Part shown: positions 1-6,515 of the stretch, piece by piece
How positions within the stretch are numbered: the first letter of the stretch is position 1
How the letters are laid out: each line of letters opens with the position of its first letter
Assembly (NCBI GenBank): GCA_007123015.1
Contig: SKSL01000162.1
Location: 1-8,682, forward strand
Direction of reading: 5' to 3'
DNA length: 8,682 nt
Source of the DNA: Natronohydrobacter sp.
Lineage (GTDB): Bacteria; Pseudomonadota; Alphaproteobacteria; Rhodobacterales; Rhodobacteraceae
The notes under the pieces: generated by a model
The model's input: only the letters and a program-made list of their open reading frames with translations
Told to the model about the DNA's origin: nothing
Databases searched by the model: none
Program-made: the position numbers and the translations under genes

Positions 1-27
1 CACCGATGTGATGCAGTCCTGTGTCGC

Positions 28-53
28 AGTTACCCCGAAAACAGGGGGTCACT
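28..53. other. Imperfect hairpin in the gene-free left edge
   Basis: Bases 28-36 (AGTTACCCC) can pair with 45-53 (GGGGTCACT), with one T/C mismatch and an 8-base loop. No T-run follows on either strand, so it is not a standard intrinsic terminator. It lies downstream of the tRNA-Gln gene as transcribed on the minus strand and could mark the 3' end of that transcript, but this is a guess. Nothing else in bases 1-101 can be supported as a feature. Confidence 0.25.
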
Positions 54-101
54 GGGACTTAGGCCACATTCCGCGTTTTATATCAAAAACTTAGGAAAGA
101 C

Positions 102-176
102 TGGCTGGGGTGGTAGGATTCGAACCTACGGTACACGGTACCAAAAACCGCTGCCTTACCACTTGGCTACACCCCA
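102..176 (-). tRNA. tRNA-Gln, anticodon TTG, CCA encoded
   Basis: The minus strand folds into a full cloverleaf of 75 nt including an encoded 3' CCA (102-104). The acceptor arms TGGGGTG and CACCCCA pair completely, starting with the U1-A72 pair typical of tRNA-Gln, and the discriminator base is G. The D stem is GCC/GGC. The anticodon stem is GCGGT/ACCGT with a G.U pair at its far end and the loop TTTTGGT, which places TTG at bases 144-142. The T arm is GTAGG-TTCGAAT-CCTAC. The anticodon reads CAA and, by wobble, CAG. In alphaproteobacteria this tRNA is generally charged with glutamate by a GluRS and then amidated by GatCAB; whether the gltX product in this window does so cannot be read from the sequence. 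Confidence 0.97.
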
Positions 177-186
177 ACTGCGCGCC

Positions 187-215
187 TAGATAGCCAAGCC
201 CTGTCGCGGCTGCAA
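187..215 (-). promoter_or_regulatory. Sigma70-type promoter of tRNA-Gln
   Basis: On the minus strand a -35 box TTGCAG (215-210) and a -10 box TATCTA (192-187) are separated by exactly 17 bases. The tRNA 5' end is 10 bases after the -10 box, so initiation would occur a few bases before the mature end, as is usual for single tRNA genes. A short inverted repeat, CGGCT-GCA-AGCCG (207-219), overlaps the -35 box. No biochemical evidence; the call rests on box match, spacing and position. Confidence 0.65.
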
Positions 216-241
216 GCCGAATCTTGCAACAAATCCGCCGG

Positions 242-271
242 AAAATCGACCTGCCACACCGCAGCAGGTCG
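242..271 (-). terminator. Rho-independent terminator after the DUF2892 gene
   Basis: On the minus strand CGACCTGC (271-264) and GCAGGTCG (254-247) form a perfect 8-bp stem around a 9-base loop, followed by ATTTTCC (246-240). It starts 11 bases past the DUF2892 stop codon. The perfect stem, short loop and T-run fit an intrinsic terminator. It separates this transcript from the tRNA-Gln promoter downstream. Confidence 0.75.
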
Positions 272-282
272 TCATCTTTGCC

Positions 283-489
283 TCAGCTCTTGCGCGTGGG
301 GCAGGTGTTCAGCCCGATCACAGAGTAGAGCGGACAGGTTTGCATCAGCCCGGTGGCCAAAGGCACCAGCCCGATCAGATAGAGCCAGCGCAGGCTGGCC
401 TCGGCGTTCAGGAAGAACCCCAGAATCAGGGCCAGACCCACGACGATACGCAGGATGCGGTCAATGCCGCCGACATTCTTTGCCAGCAT
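283..489 (-). CDS. DUF2892 (YgaP-like) two-helix inner membrane protein
   Basis: The 68-residue product has the DUF2892 pattern. A polar N-terminus with NVGGIDRILRI (residues 5-15) leads into a hydrophobic helix at about 13-28, then a second helix at about 34-49. A C-terminal tail TCPLYSVIGLNTCP (51-64) holds two cysteines, C52 and C63. It is predicted to be an inner membrane protein. The family occurs alone or fused to a rhodanese domain, as in E. coli YgaP, but no rhodanese domain is present here and its molecular job is unknown. The start is supported by an AAGGAG ribosome binding site (503-498) eight bases before the ATG. It lies 70 bases downstream of the Crp/Fnr regulator gene on the same strand, with a possible Crp-type operator between them, and ends in a strong terminator. 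A link to redox, sulfur or nitric-oxide stress is only inference from family associations. Confidence 0.88.
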   Translation of the reverse strand: MLAKNVGGIDRILRIVVGLALILGFFLNAEASLRWLYLIGLVPLATGLMQTCPLYSVIGLNTCPTRKS

Positions 490-549
490 GGTGCAGTCTC
501 CTTGTCATATGATTGCTTTTGCACGCTACAAGATGTGCAGCCGCAGGTC

Positions 550-564
550 TGTGACAAGATCACA
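550..564. promoter_or_regulatory. Possible Crp/Fnr-type operator, TGTGA-N5-TCACA
   Basis: TGTGACAAGATCACA is an inverted repeat of two 5-bp half-sites identical to the CRP half-site consensus. It overlaps the stop codon of the crp/fnr-like gene and is centred about 68 bp upstream of the DUF2892 start codon, a sensible operator position. The encoded regulator carries R-E-x-x-S-R in its recognition helix, which resembles the CRP residues that contact TGTGA. Against it: the spacing is 5, whereas CRP sites have 6, so the half-sites are one base out of register. No clear -10 box was found for the DUF2892 gene. Confidence 0.3.
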
Positions 565-1198
565 CGGCAAGCCTGTGCAGCGCGGGCGGATCACAAATCG
601 TGATACGCCCGCGCTCGGTCGCGATTACACCGCGCGCCACCAGCCGCTCGATATGGCGAGAGACGACCTCGCGGGCCGACCCGATCCGCGCGGCGAGTTC
701 AGCATGGGTGGCAGTCACCATGTCACCTTGCGCCATATCGCACAAAGCCCGCGCCAGACGCGCTTCAATCCGAGCAAAGGCCACTTGTTCCAGCAAGCGC
801 GTCAGTTCCGACATGCGCGCAGCAAAGGCACGAAAGACGAAGCTGCGGAAGGGCTCTGACTGCTCCATCAGGCTGTGAAACAGGTTTTGCGGCAACATCA
901 CCAGACGGCAGGGCGTCACAGCGCGCGCATCGCCTGTATAGGGCGCGTCACCCAGAAGCGCGAGTGTCGTCTGGATGCAGCTTTGTCCCGGCGCGATGGC
1001 ATAGAGCAGGATTTCGCGCCCCGAAGCCCCTGTAAGCGTGACCTCGACGCGCCCGTCCAGCACGATGGCAAAACCCTGCGCGGCATCGCCTGCACGAAAC
1101 AATGTTTCGCCCGCTGGCACGCCGATGCTGGGCAGCGCATCAAGCCGCGCCGCGTCGCGGCCTTCCAGCCCCGGCAGCAGCTGCGCCGCCCATCCCAT
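560..1198 (-). CDS. Crp/Fnr-family transcriptional regulator
   Basis: The 212-residue protein has a cyclic-nucleotide-binding-type beta-roll (about residues 22-110, with AGETLFRAGD at 29-38 and FAIVLDGRVEV at 43-53), a dimerisation helix (about 112-150) and a C-terminal winged helix-turn-helix. The recognition helix has R176-E177-V-V-S180-R181, close to the CRP (RE...R) and FNR (E..SR) patterns. Cysteines lie at 74, 97, 153 and 202; there is no N-terminal cysteine cluster, so it is not an oxygen-sensing Fe-S FNR. The effector is unknown. The start overlaps the mmsB stop by one base (TGATG) and no good ribosome binding site precedes it, so it is probably translated by coupling to mmsB. It is therefore the fourth gene of the valine-catabolism chain. 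It might control that operon, the downstream DUF2892 gene, or neither; the sequence does not decide. Confidence 0.9.
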   Translation of the reverse strand: MGWAAQLLPGLEGRDAARLDALPSIGVPAGETLFRAGDAAQGFAIVLDGRVEVTLTGASGREILLYAIAPGQSCIQTTLALLGDAPYTGDARAVTPCRLVMLPQNLFHSLMEQSEPFRSFVFRAFAARMSELTRLLEQVAFARIEARLARALCDMAQGDMVTATHAELAARIGSAREVVSRHIERLVARGVIATERGRITICDPPALHRLAV

Positions 1199-2070
1199 CA
1201 GCTGCGCCCGCGTCCGCTCAGGCGCGGCAACAGCGCCGAGAAATCGCGCCCCTTGCCATCTTCGCGTTCAACGAAATCGGCATAGAGCGCGGTCGCGCGC
1301 GCACCTATCGGCGTATCGGCATCCACGGCTTCGGCCGCCTGTTGCGACAGGCGCAGGTCTTTCAGCATCAATTCCGCTGCGAAACCGGGTTTGTAATCAT
1401 TATCTGCCGGGCTTTGCGGGCCGATACCGGGGGCCGGGCAATACGCGTTCATCGACCAGCTATAGCCCGAAGACGTCGAGACCACATCAAACATCTTCTG
1501 CCGGTCGAGCCCCAGCTTGTCGGCCAGCGCAAAGGCTTCGCAGGTGACAGCCATGGTCGCGCCGAGGATCATGTTGTTGCAGATTTTCGCAGCCTGTCCG
1601 GCCCCGGCCGCGCCGCAATGCACGGCTTTCTGGCCCATGAGCTCGAACAGCGGCCGAACAATTGCGAAAGCCGCATCCGACCCGCCGACCATGAAGGTCA
1701 GCGTGCCCCCCGTGGCCCCGCCAACCCCGCCCGAAACTGGCGCATCCAGCGCCTGCTGCCCCGCCGCCTGCGCCTGATCTGCCACAGCGCGGGCGCTGTC
1801 CACATCGACCGTCGAGCAATCGCAGAGCACCGCGCCTGCGGCCATCGCCGGGATCACTTCGTCCGCGACCGCGCGCAGGATCGCGCCATTGGGCAGCATG
1901 GTCAGCACGACCTCTGCGCCAGTTGCGGCTTCCGCCGCGCTTGCGGCCTTGACCACCCCTTCCGGGCAGGGGGCTGTCAGATCGAAGCCGGTCACCTGAT
2001 GCCCCGCGCGCGCCAGATTGGCCGCCATCGGCCCACCCATATTTCCCAGTCCGATAAACCCGATTTTCAT
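1198..2070 (-). CDS. mmsB: 3-hydroxyisobutyrate dehydrogenase
   Basis: The product oxidises 3-hydroxyisobutyrate to methylmalonate semialdehyde with NAD+, a late step of valine breakdown in the cytoplasm. The 290-residue length is normal for the family. An N-terminal Rossmann fold carries GFIGLGNMGGPMA (residues 4-16). The substrate loop DAPVSGGVGGATGGTL (109-124) and the helix with GAGQAAKICNNM (156-167) are classic beta-hydroxyacid dehydrogenase signatures; K162 is the expected catalytic lysine, with N166 nearby. The segment SPADNDYKPGF (220-230) is characteristic of MmsB rather than of tartronate semialdehyde reductases. A strong GGAGGAG ribosome binding site (2085-2079) precedes the ATG. 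It overlaps the hydrolase gene upstream by four bases (ATGA) and the regulator downstream by one, which indicates one transcript. Confidence 0.95.
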   Translation of the reverse strand: MKIGFIGLGNMGGPMAANLARAGHQVTGFDLTAPCPEGVVKAASAAEAATGAEVVLTMLPNGAILRAVADEVIPAMAAGAVLCDCSTVDVDSARAVADQAQAAGQQALDAPVSGGVGGATGGTLTFMVGGSDAAFAIVRPLFELMGQKAVHCGAAGAGQAAKICNNMILGATMAVTCEAFALADKLGLDRQKMFDVVSTSSGYSWSMNAYCPAPGIGPQSPADNDYKPGFAAELMLKDLRLSQQAAEAVDADTPIGARATALYADFVEREDGKGRDFSALLPRLSGRGRS

Positions 2071-3110
2071 GGCGTGATCTCCTCCCCTTCGAAATTTAGT
2101 TCATTTGCACCCAGTGGCGCCAGCATCGCGGCCACCTCCGCCTCTGTCACAGCGGCCAGACTGTCATGCTGCCAGCGTGGGCTCTTGTCCTTGTCGATGA
2201 TCGCCGCGCGGATGCCTTCCAGAAAATCCCCCTGTGCCATCGCGCGCCATGTGAAGCGATATTCCTGCGTCAAAGCCTGCCGGATCGTCGGCACGCGCCC
2301 TTGCTGAAGGATCGCCAGAGTGCAGGCCATCGAAAGCGGTGCATTGCGCTGTAGCGCGGCGCGCGCCTTTTGCGCGAACGCAGTGTCTTGCGGAGCAAGC
2401 CGCTCGGCAATTGCTGCGAGCGTCGTCTGCCCAAACGCATCATCGATGACAGCGGCCAAATCGGCAAACTGCCCCTGCGGCGGTGCCGTGCCCGTGAGTG
2501 CTGTAATCTGACCTGTGGCGATCAGCGCGGCCTTCGCTTCTGTCCAGTCTGCTTCCGGCAGGAACAGATCGGCAAAGCCCGCACGGATCGCGTCGGCAGG
2601 CCCCATGCGCGCGCCGGTCAGCCCCAGATAGGCCCCAAGCTGGCCCGGCGCGCGCGCCAACAGATAGGTGCCGCCCACATCGGGCAGCAGGCCGATCCCA
2701 CATTCCGGCATGGCAATCTGGCTGCTCTCTCCGACGATCCGGTGGCTGGCATGGCAGCCCACACCGACGCCGCCGCCCATGGTGAAGCCGTGCAGAAAGC
2801 TGACCACGGGTTTCGGATAATCGGCGATCCGCGCATTCATGCGGTATTCATCGCGCCAGAAGCGCCGCCCGTAGCTGTAATCGCCGCGCGTGCCCGTGGC
2901 ATACATCTCGGCAATATCGCCGCCTGCGCAAAAGGCTTTGTCGCCTTCCGCGTCGATCAGCACCAGCGCCACGCGGTCGTCCTGCGCCCAGGCGATCAGG
3001 GCGGCGTCAATCGCCAGACACATCTCATAGCTCAGCGCGTTCAGCGCCTTGGGCCGGGTCAGCGTGATCCGACCCGCGCGCCCCTCGATGCGGATATGAA
3101 TATCGTCCAT
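2067..3110 (-). CDS. 3-hydroxyisobutyryl-CoA hydrolase (crotonase superfamily)
   Basis: The enzyme releases 3-hydroxyisobutyrate and CoA from the CoA ester, after hydration of methacrylyl-CoA in valine catabolism. The 347-residue length fits HIBCH-type enzymes and is longer than simple enoyl-CoA hydratases of about 260 residues. Crotonase-fold features are FCAGGDIAEMY (60-70) and HGFTMGGGVG (107-116), which form the oxyanion hole, and MPECGIGLLPDVGG (134-147). E136 and D144 have the same spacing of 8 as the active-site acids of human HIBCH. The C-terminal extension with RAMAQGDFLEGIRAAIIDKDKSP is also typical of this subfamily. The start overlaps the dehydrogenase stop by one base (TGATG) without a recognisable ribosome binding site, implying translational coupling. 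A general enoyl-CoA hydratase is unlikely given the length and C-terminus. Confidence 0.93.
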   Translation of the reverse strand: MDDIHIRIEGRAGRITLTRPKALNALSYEMCLAIDAALIAWAQDDRVALVLIDAEGDKAFCAGGDIAEMYATGTRGDYSYGRRFWRDEYRMNARIADYPKPVVSFLHGFTMGGGVGVGCHASHRIVGESSQIAMPECGIGLLPDVGGTYLLARAPGQLGAYLGLTGARMGPADAIRAGFADLFLPEADWTEAKAALIATGQITALTGTAPPQGQFADLAAVIDDAFGQTTLAAIAERLAPQDTAFAQKARAALQRNAPLSMACTLAILQQGRVPTIRQALTQEYRFTWRAMAQGDFLEGIRAAIIDKDKSPRWQHDSLAAVTEAEVAAMLAPLGANELNFEGEEITP

Positions 3111-4252
3111 CAGCGCGCTGCCAGCATCTGCCGCGCCACGATCAGGCGCATGATTTCATTCGTGCCTTCCAGGATCTGATGCACCCGCAGATCACGCACC
3201 AGTTTTTCGACCCCGTAATCGGCGAGGTATCCATAGCCGCCATGCAGTTGCAGGCATTGATCCGCGACCCGACTTCCTGCTTCGGTTACGAATTTCTTGG
3301 CCATGGCGCAGAATTTCGTGGCATCCGGCGCGCCCTGATCCAGCTTCCACGCGGCTTGCCGCAGGAAGGTGCGCGCGGCCTGCAACTCGATCTCCATCTC
3401 GGCCAGCCGGAATTGCAGCGCCTGAAACTGATCGAGGCTTTGTCCGAAGGCCTTGCGCTCGCCCATATAGGTCAGCGTCGCATTCAGGGCCGCCTGTGCG
3501 CCACCAAGACTACAGGCCGCGATATTCAGCCGACCGCCATCAAGCCCCGCCATGGCATAGCGAAACCCCGCACCTTCCTCGCCCAGAAGCGCGTCTGCCC
3601 CCACCCGGCAATCGTCGAACTGCACTTGCCGTGTGGGTTGCGACCGCCAGCCCATCTTGTCTTCCAGACCGCCGAAACTCAGCCCCGCTGTGCCATCCAT
3701 GACGACAAGCGCTGAAATTCCTTTTGGCCCGTCGCTGCCTGTACGGGCCATGACGATATAGCCATCCGAGTACCCCCCGCCCGAGATGAAGGCTTTGGTT
3801 CCGTTCAGCACATAGCCTTCATTATCACGCGCTGCGCGGGTTTTCAGTGCGGCTGCGTCCGATCCAGAACCAGGTTCGGTCAGGCAATAGGACATGAAAC
3901 AATCCAGCGCGACCACACGCGGCAGAAGGTCAGCGCGCATCTGATCCGAGCCGAATTTGTCGATCATCGCCGCACACATATTGTGGATCGACAGAAAAGC
4001 CGCGACCGATGGGCAGGCCATCGACAGCGCCTCGAAGATCAGTGTCGCATCCAGCCGCGAGAGTCCCGCCCCGCCCGACTCTTCCCGTACATAAAGCCCC
4101 CCGAACCCCAGTTCCGCGAATTGCGACCAAAGCTCTTTCGGGATCGTGCCCGCGGCTTCCCAATCGCGGGCATGCGGCGCGATCTGTTCGGCACCGAAAC
4201 TCTGGGCCATCTCGAAAATGGCCTGCGATTCTTCGCTAAGCGCAAAATCCAT
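3110..4252 (-). CDS. Isobutyryl-CoA dehydrogenase (acyl-CoA dehydrogenase family)
   Basis: This FAD enzyme converts isobutyryl-CoA to methacrylyl-CoA and passes electrons to ETF. The 380-residue protein has the N-terminal helical domain (MDFALSEESQAIF), the mid beta domain with CLTEPGSGSDAAALKT and KAFISGGG, and the C-terminal helical domain with MHGG-like LHGGYGYL. E362 in HQILEGTNEIM aligns with the catalytic base of medium-chain and isobutyryl-CoA dehydrogenases. Segments GLSRLDATLIFEAL and SIHNMCAAMID closely match what I recall of human ACAD8, which supports branched-chain isobutyryl-CoA as substrate over straight-chain acyl-CoA. The open frame extends to 4471, but I chose 4252: it has an AGGAGGAG ribosome binding site six bases upstream, gives the normal family N-terminus, and avoids overlap with comEC and its terminator. 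It is the first gene of the four-gene chain. Confidence 0.94.
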   Translation of the reverse strand: MDFALSEESQAIFEMAQSFGAEQIAPHARDWEAAGTIPKELWSQFAELGFGGLYVREESGGAGLSRLDATLIFEALSMACPSVAAFLSIHNMCAAMIDKFGSDQMRADLLPRVVALDCFMSYCLTEPGSGSDAAALKTRAARDNEGYVLNGTKAFISGGGYSDGYIVMARTGSDGPKGISALVVMDGTAGLSFGGLEDKMGWRSQPTRQVQFDDCRVGADALLGEEGAGFRYAMAGLDGGRLNIAACSLGGAQAALNATLTYMGERKAFGQSLDQFQALQFRLAEMEIELQAARTFLRQAAWKLDQGAPDATKFCAMAKKFVTEAGSRVADQCLQLHGGYGYLADYGVEKLVRDLRVHQILEGTNEIMRLIVARQMLAAR

Positions 4253-4258
4253 TGCTGT

Positions 4259-4266
4259 CTCCTCCT
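4259..4266 (-). promoter_or_regulatory. Ribosome binding site fixing the isobutyryl-CoA dehydrogenase start
   Basis: AGGAGGAG on the minus strand lies six bases before the ATG at 4252. It is an excellent Shine-Dalgarno match and is what rules out the upstream in-frame ATG at 4471, which would add 73 low-complexity residues overlapping the comEC end. Confidence 0.85.
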
Positions 4267-4285
4267 GCGACTCGGGCCCTTCGCT

Positions 4286-4339
4286 AGGGGGCAACTGTTT
4301 CAGGATTTTTGCAGGAAAAGGAACAGGGCAGGGGGCAAC
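4286..4339. repeat. Two direct copies of AGGGGGCAAC, 44 bp apart
   Basis: The same 10-mer occurs at 4286-4295 and 4330-4339. On the minus strand each reads GTTGCCCCCT. The offset of 44 bp is close to four helical turns, so both copies would face the same side of DNA. They sit in the 130-base gap upstream of the isobutyryl-CoA dehydrogenase gene, where an operator for the valine operon would be expected. I could not identify a convincing -35/-10 pair in this gap. Chance occurrence in GC-rich DNA is possible. Confidence 0.35.
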
Positions 4340-4355
4340 CTGATGTTGTGGGTGC

Positions 4356-4383
4356 AAAAAGCCCGGATGCCCAAGCCAGGCTT
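4356..4383 (-). terminator. Probable intrinsic terminator of comEC
   Basis: On the minus strand AAGCCTGG (4383-4376) pairs with CCGGGCTT (4366-4359), with one G.U pair and a 9-base loop, and a T-run of five (4360-4356) includes the end of the stem. The stem begins at the last base of the comEC stop codon. This would separate comEC from the valine operon downstream. Eight pairs with a fairly large loop and a short T-run make it plausible, not certain. Confidence 0.5.
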
Positions 4384-6485
4384 CAGGGCTGCGACCAGAG
4401 CCTTTGGCCACTGGCCTGCGCCACGCTGCGCAATTCCAGCTTGCCGTCGCGCCATCTGTAAGCCTGCGCACCAGTTCGGCGCAGCTCTGTCGAAGTGATC
4501 AGCAGGCAAGGCCCGCCCGGCCCGTCATAGGGCGTATTGGTTACCACGATCCGCCCCGGCAGACAGAGCGCGGGCAAATCGGCCAGCGCGCGCTTGCCAG
4601 ACAGATGCACAACATCGAACCCTTCCCCGCGCAGATGCACCACGCTGTCTCGGGGCCCTGCGTTGCTGCGCGCATGGGCTTGCGCCTGATCAGCGCTGTC
4701 GCCATCCGATTTCAACCAGCTTGCCGCCGTGAAACTGCCCGAACGTGCCCGGCTCAGCATCCGCCCCTCTTGCCCCAACAGCCCGACTACCTCTCCCTCC
4801 GGCGCGATCAGCAGCGCAGGGCGGTCGGTCATCACCCAGAGCGCGAGAGCAAGCCCCATTGCCGCAAGCCCTGCCCAACGGGCCGCGCCCTGCCACAGGA
4901 TCAGCCAGAGCGCGCCAAGGCTCATCAGTGGAATGACCCGCCAGTCCGGCTCGACAATCGGCATGACAGCCCCGGGCAGGGCACTGACTTTGGCGGCGAC
5001 GGTCAGGATCCAGCCAATCGCAGGCGACATGATCGCAAGCCCGATCCAGTCCAGCCCGAAAGGCGCGAGGATCGCGGCCAGAACCGCCGCAGGCATGATC
5101 ACCAGCCCCATCAGCGGCACTGTCAGCAGATTGGCGATCAAACCATATTCGGCGATCCGGTTGAAACTTGCTGCTGCAATCGGGGCCGTGGCAAGGCCCG
5201 CGACTAGCGAACAGATCACGACCGAGAGCGCGGGCAGCGCCCAGCGCGGGATGCGTGCGCGCCAGTCGCGGTCGTCACTCAGGACGCGGAACACGGCGAC
5301 CAGCGCGATCGTGGCCGCGAAGCTCATCTGGAACCCCGCCTGCACCAGTGCTTCGGGGCGCAGGATCAGGATGATCATTGCCGCCATCGCGACCGAGCGC
5401 AGAGAAATCGCCCGTCGGTCCAGCAAGACGGCGACCAGCATCACTGCCACCATGATAAAGGCGCGCTCTGTCGCGATATTGCCCCCCGAGAGCAGAAGAT
5501 AGAACGCCCCGGCCCCCAGCGCGCCAAGGGCGGCCAGCTTGCGGATCGGCACGCGCAGCGCGAAGGGCGGCACCAATGCCATCATCAGCCGCAACAGGCC
5601 GAAGACAAAGCCGGTCAGCAAGCCCATATGCAGCCCAGAGATTGCCAGCAGATGCGCAAGGTTCGACCGGCGCAGATGTTCCAGATGTTCCTGCGCGATG
5701 CCAGAGCGGTCGCCCGTCAGGATGGCCGCTGCAAAACCGCCGCGTTCGCCCGGCATCCGGTCCTGCACAGCGCGCGATATCTGCATGCGCAGCCGGTGGA
5801 TCGCAAGCCCCTGCGCGCCCGCGCTGGCCGGGGCGGCGATCAGCACGGGGATGCGCGTGTAGCCAACGGCCCCCAGCCCCTCGAACCAGGCCATGCGCCG
5901 AAAATCAAACCCGCCCGGTTCTGATGGCGCGGGCGGTGGGCCAAGATGTCCCGTTGTCATCACGCGCAGCCCCGGTTCGGGGTCAAGATGGTCTTGCGCG
6001 CCATGCAGGGACAGCCGCACTGTTTGTGGGGTGCGGGCGGGGGCGATGCCTTCCAGCCAGACCTGATCGAGCGTCAGGCGTATGGCGTCACTGGCGGACC
6101 GGTCGATCTTGACGATCCGCCCTTCGATAGCGCCGTAAAAGCGATAGTTCAGAACGGGGCCTGCGACCTGATGCGCCCGGTAGCCCGCAATCAGTATTCC
6201 GCAAATGACCAGCAGCAGCGCCATGACCAGCGGAACAAGGTCTTCAGCCAGCCAGCGCGCGGCCAGCATCAGCATCAGCGCAACCGCCCCCAATGCTGCC
6301 CATTCTGCGGCTATCGGTTCGCGCGGCAAGCCGAAATAGGTCCCGATCCCGACGGCCAGACAGACGGGTGCGAACAGGAACAGATGCCTCCGCTGCCGCG
6401 CGATGGCGTCACACAGCCCCGGTGCCAAACGCCGGGGCAGCCCTATGGGCAGGGCCAGACTGCGCACTCTTGTTTCCACAGTCAT
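4383..6485 (-). CDS. comEC: ComEC/Rec2-family competence membrane protein
   Basis: ComEC forms the inner-membrane channel that takes up single-stranded DNA during natural transformation. The 700-residue protein begins with membrane segments (about 38-52, 64-80, 85-101) and an OB-like DUF4131 domain (about 105-215). The Competence domain follows from about 250, with the hallmark HLLAISGLHM (278-287) and further membrane helices up to about residue 552. The C-terminal part (about 553-700) shows no HxHxDH metal site, so the metallo-beta-lactamase-like nuclease domain found in Bacillus-type ComEC is missing or degenerate, a state I recall as common in alphaproteobacteria. The start lacks a good ribosome binding site but gives a normal N-terminus. 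It is transcribed divergently from gltX across 64 bases. Presence of comEC alone does not prove competence. Confidence 0.93.
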   Translation of the reverse strand: MTVETRVRSLALPIGLPRRLAPGLCDAIARQRRHLFLFAPVCLAVGIGTYFGLPREPIAAEWAALGAVALMLMLAARWLAEDLVPLVMALLLVICGILIAGYRAHQVAGPVLNYRFYGAIEGRIVKIDRSASDAIRLTLDQVWLEGIAPARTPQTVRLSLHGAQDHLDPEPGLRVMTTGHLGPPPAPSEPGGFDFRRMAWFEGLGAVGYTRIPVLIAAPASAGAQGLAIHRLRMQISRAVQDRMPGERGGFAAAILTGDRSGIAQEHLEHLRRSNLAHLLAISGLHMGLLTGFVFGLLRLMMALVPPFALRVPIRKLAALGALGAGAFYLLLSGGNIATERAFIMVAVMLVAVLLDRRAISLRSVAMAAMIILILRPEALVQAGFQMSFAATIALVAVFRVLSDDRDWRARIPRWALPALSVVICSLVAGLATAPIAAASFNRIAEYGLIANLLTVPLMGLVIMPAAVLAAILAPFGLDWIGLAIMSPAIGWILTVAAKVSALPGAVMPIVEPDWRVIPLMSLGALWLILWQGAARWAGLAAMGLALALWVMTDRPALLIAPEGEVVGLLGQEGRMLSRARSGSFTAASWLKSDGDSADQAQAHARSNAGPRDSVVHLRGEGFDVVHLSGKRALADLPALCLPGRIVVTNTPYDGPGGPCLLITSTELRRTGAQAYRWRDGKLELRSVAQASGQRLWSQP

Positions 6486-6487
6486 CC

Positions 6488-6515
6488 TTGCCTAGAACCC
6501 TGCTCACCTTATCAT
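6488..6515 (+). promoter_or_regulatory. Sigma70-type promoter of gltX
   Basis: TTGCCT (6488-6493) and TATCAT (6510-6515) are separated by 16 bases in the short comEC/gltX divergent region. The predicted start of transcription is near 6522, giving a leader of about 28 bases to the ATG at 6550. The -10 box overlaps the alternative upstream ATG at 6514, which would then not be transcribed as a start codon. This supports the shorter gltX product. Confidence 0.5.

Noticed and set aside
11..94. 27-codon plus-strand open frame at the left edge
   Set aside because: No ribosome binding site, no recognisable similarity, and too short to support.
57..95. Direct repeat ACTTAGG (57-63 and 89-95) near the tRNA-Gln 3' end, considered as an attachment-site remnant
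   Set aside because: Only 7 bp, not part of the tRNA sequence, and no integrase or mobile genes are present.
1102..2307. 401-codon open frame on the plus strand
   Set aside because: It runs antisense to mmsB and the ends of its neighbours, is arginine/alanine/histidine-rich, and is a typical shadow frame of GC-rich coding DNA.
4253..4471. N-terminal extension of the isobutyryl-CoA dehydrogenase frame by 73 residues
   Set aside because: It overlaps the comEC end and its terminator, has no family similarity, and a strong ribosome binding site marks the start at 4252.
4404..5502. Long plus-strand open frames opposite comEC
   Set aside because: They are low-complexity, have no recognisable domain, and lie wholly antisense to a clear ComEC coding region.
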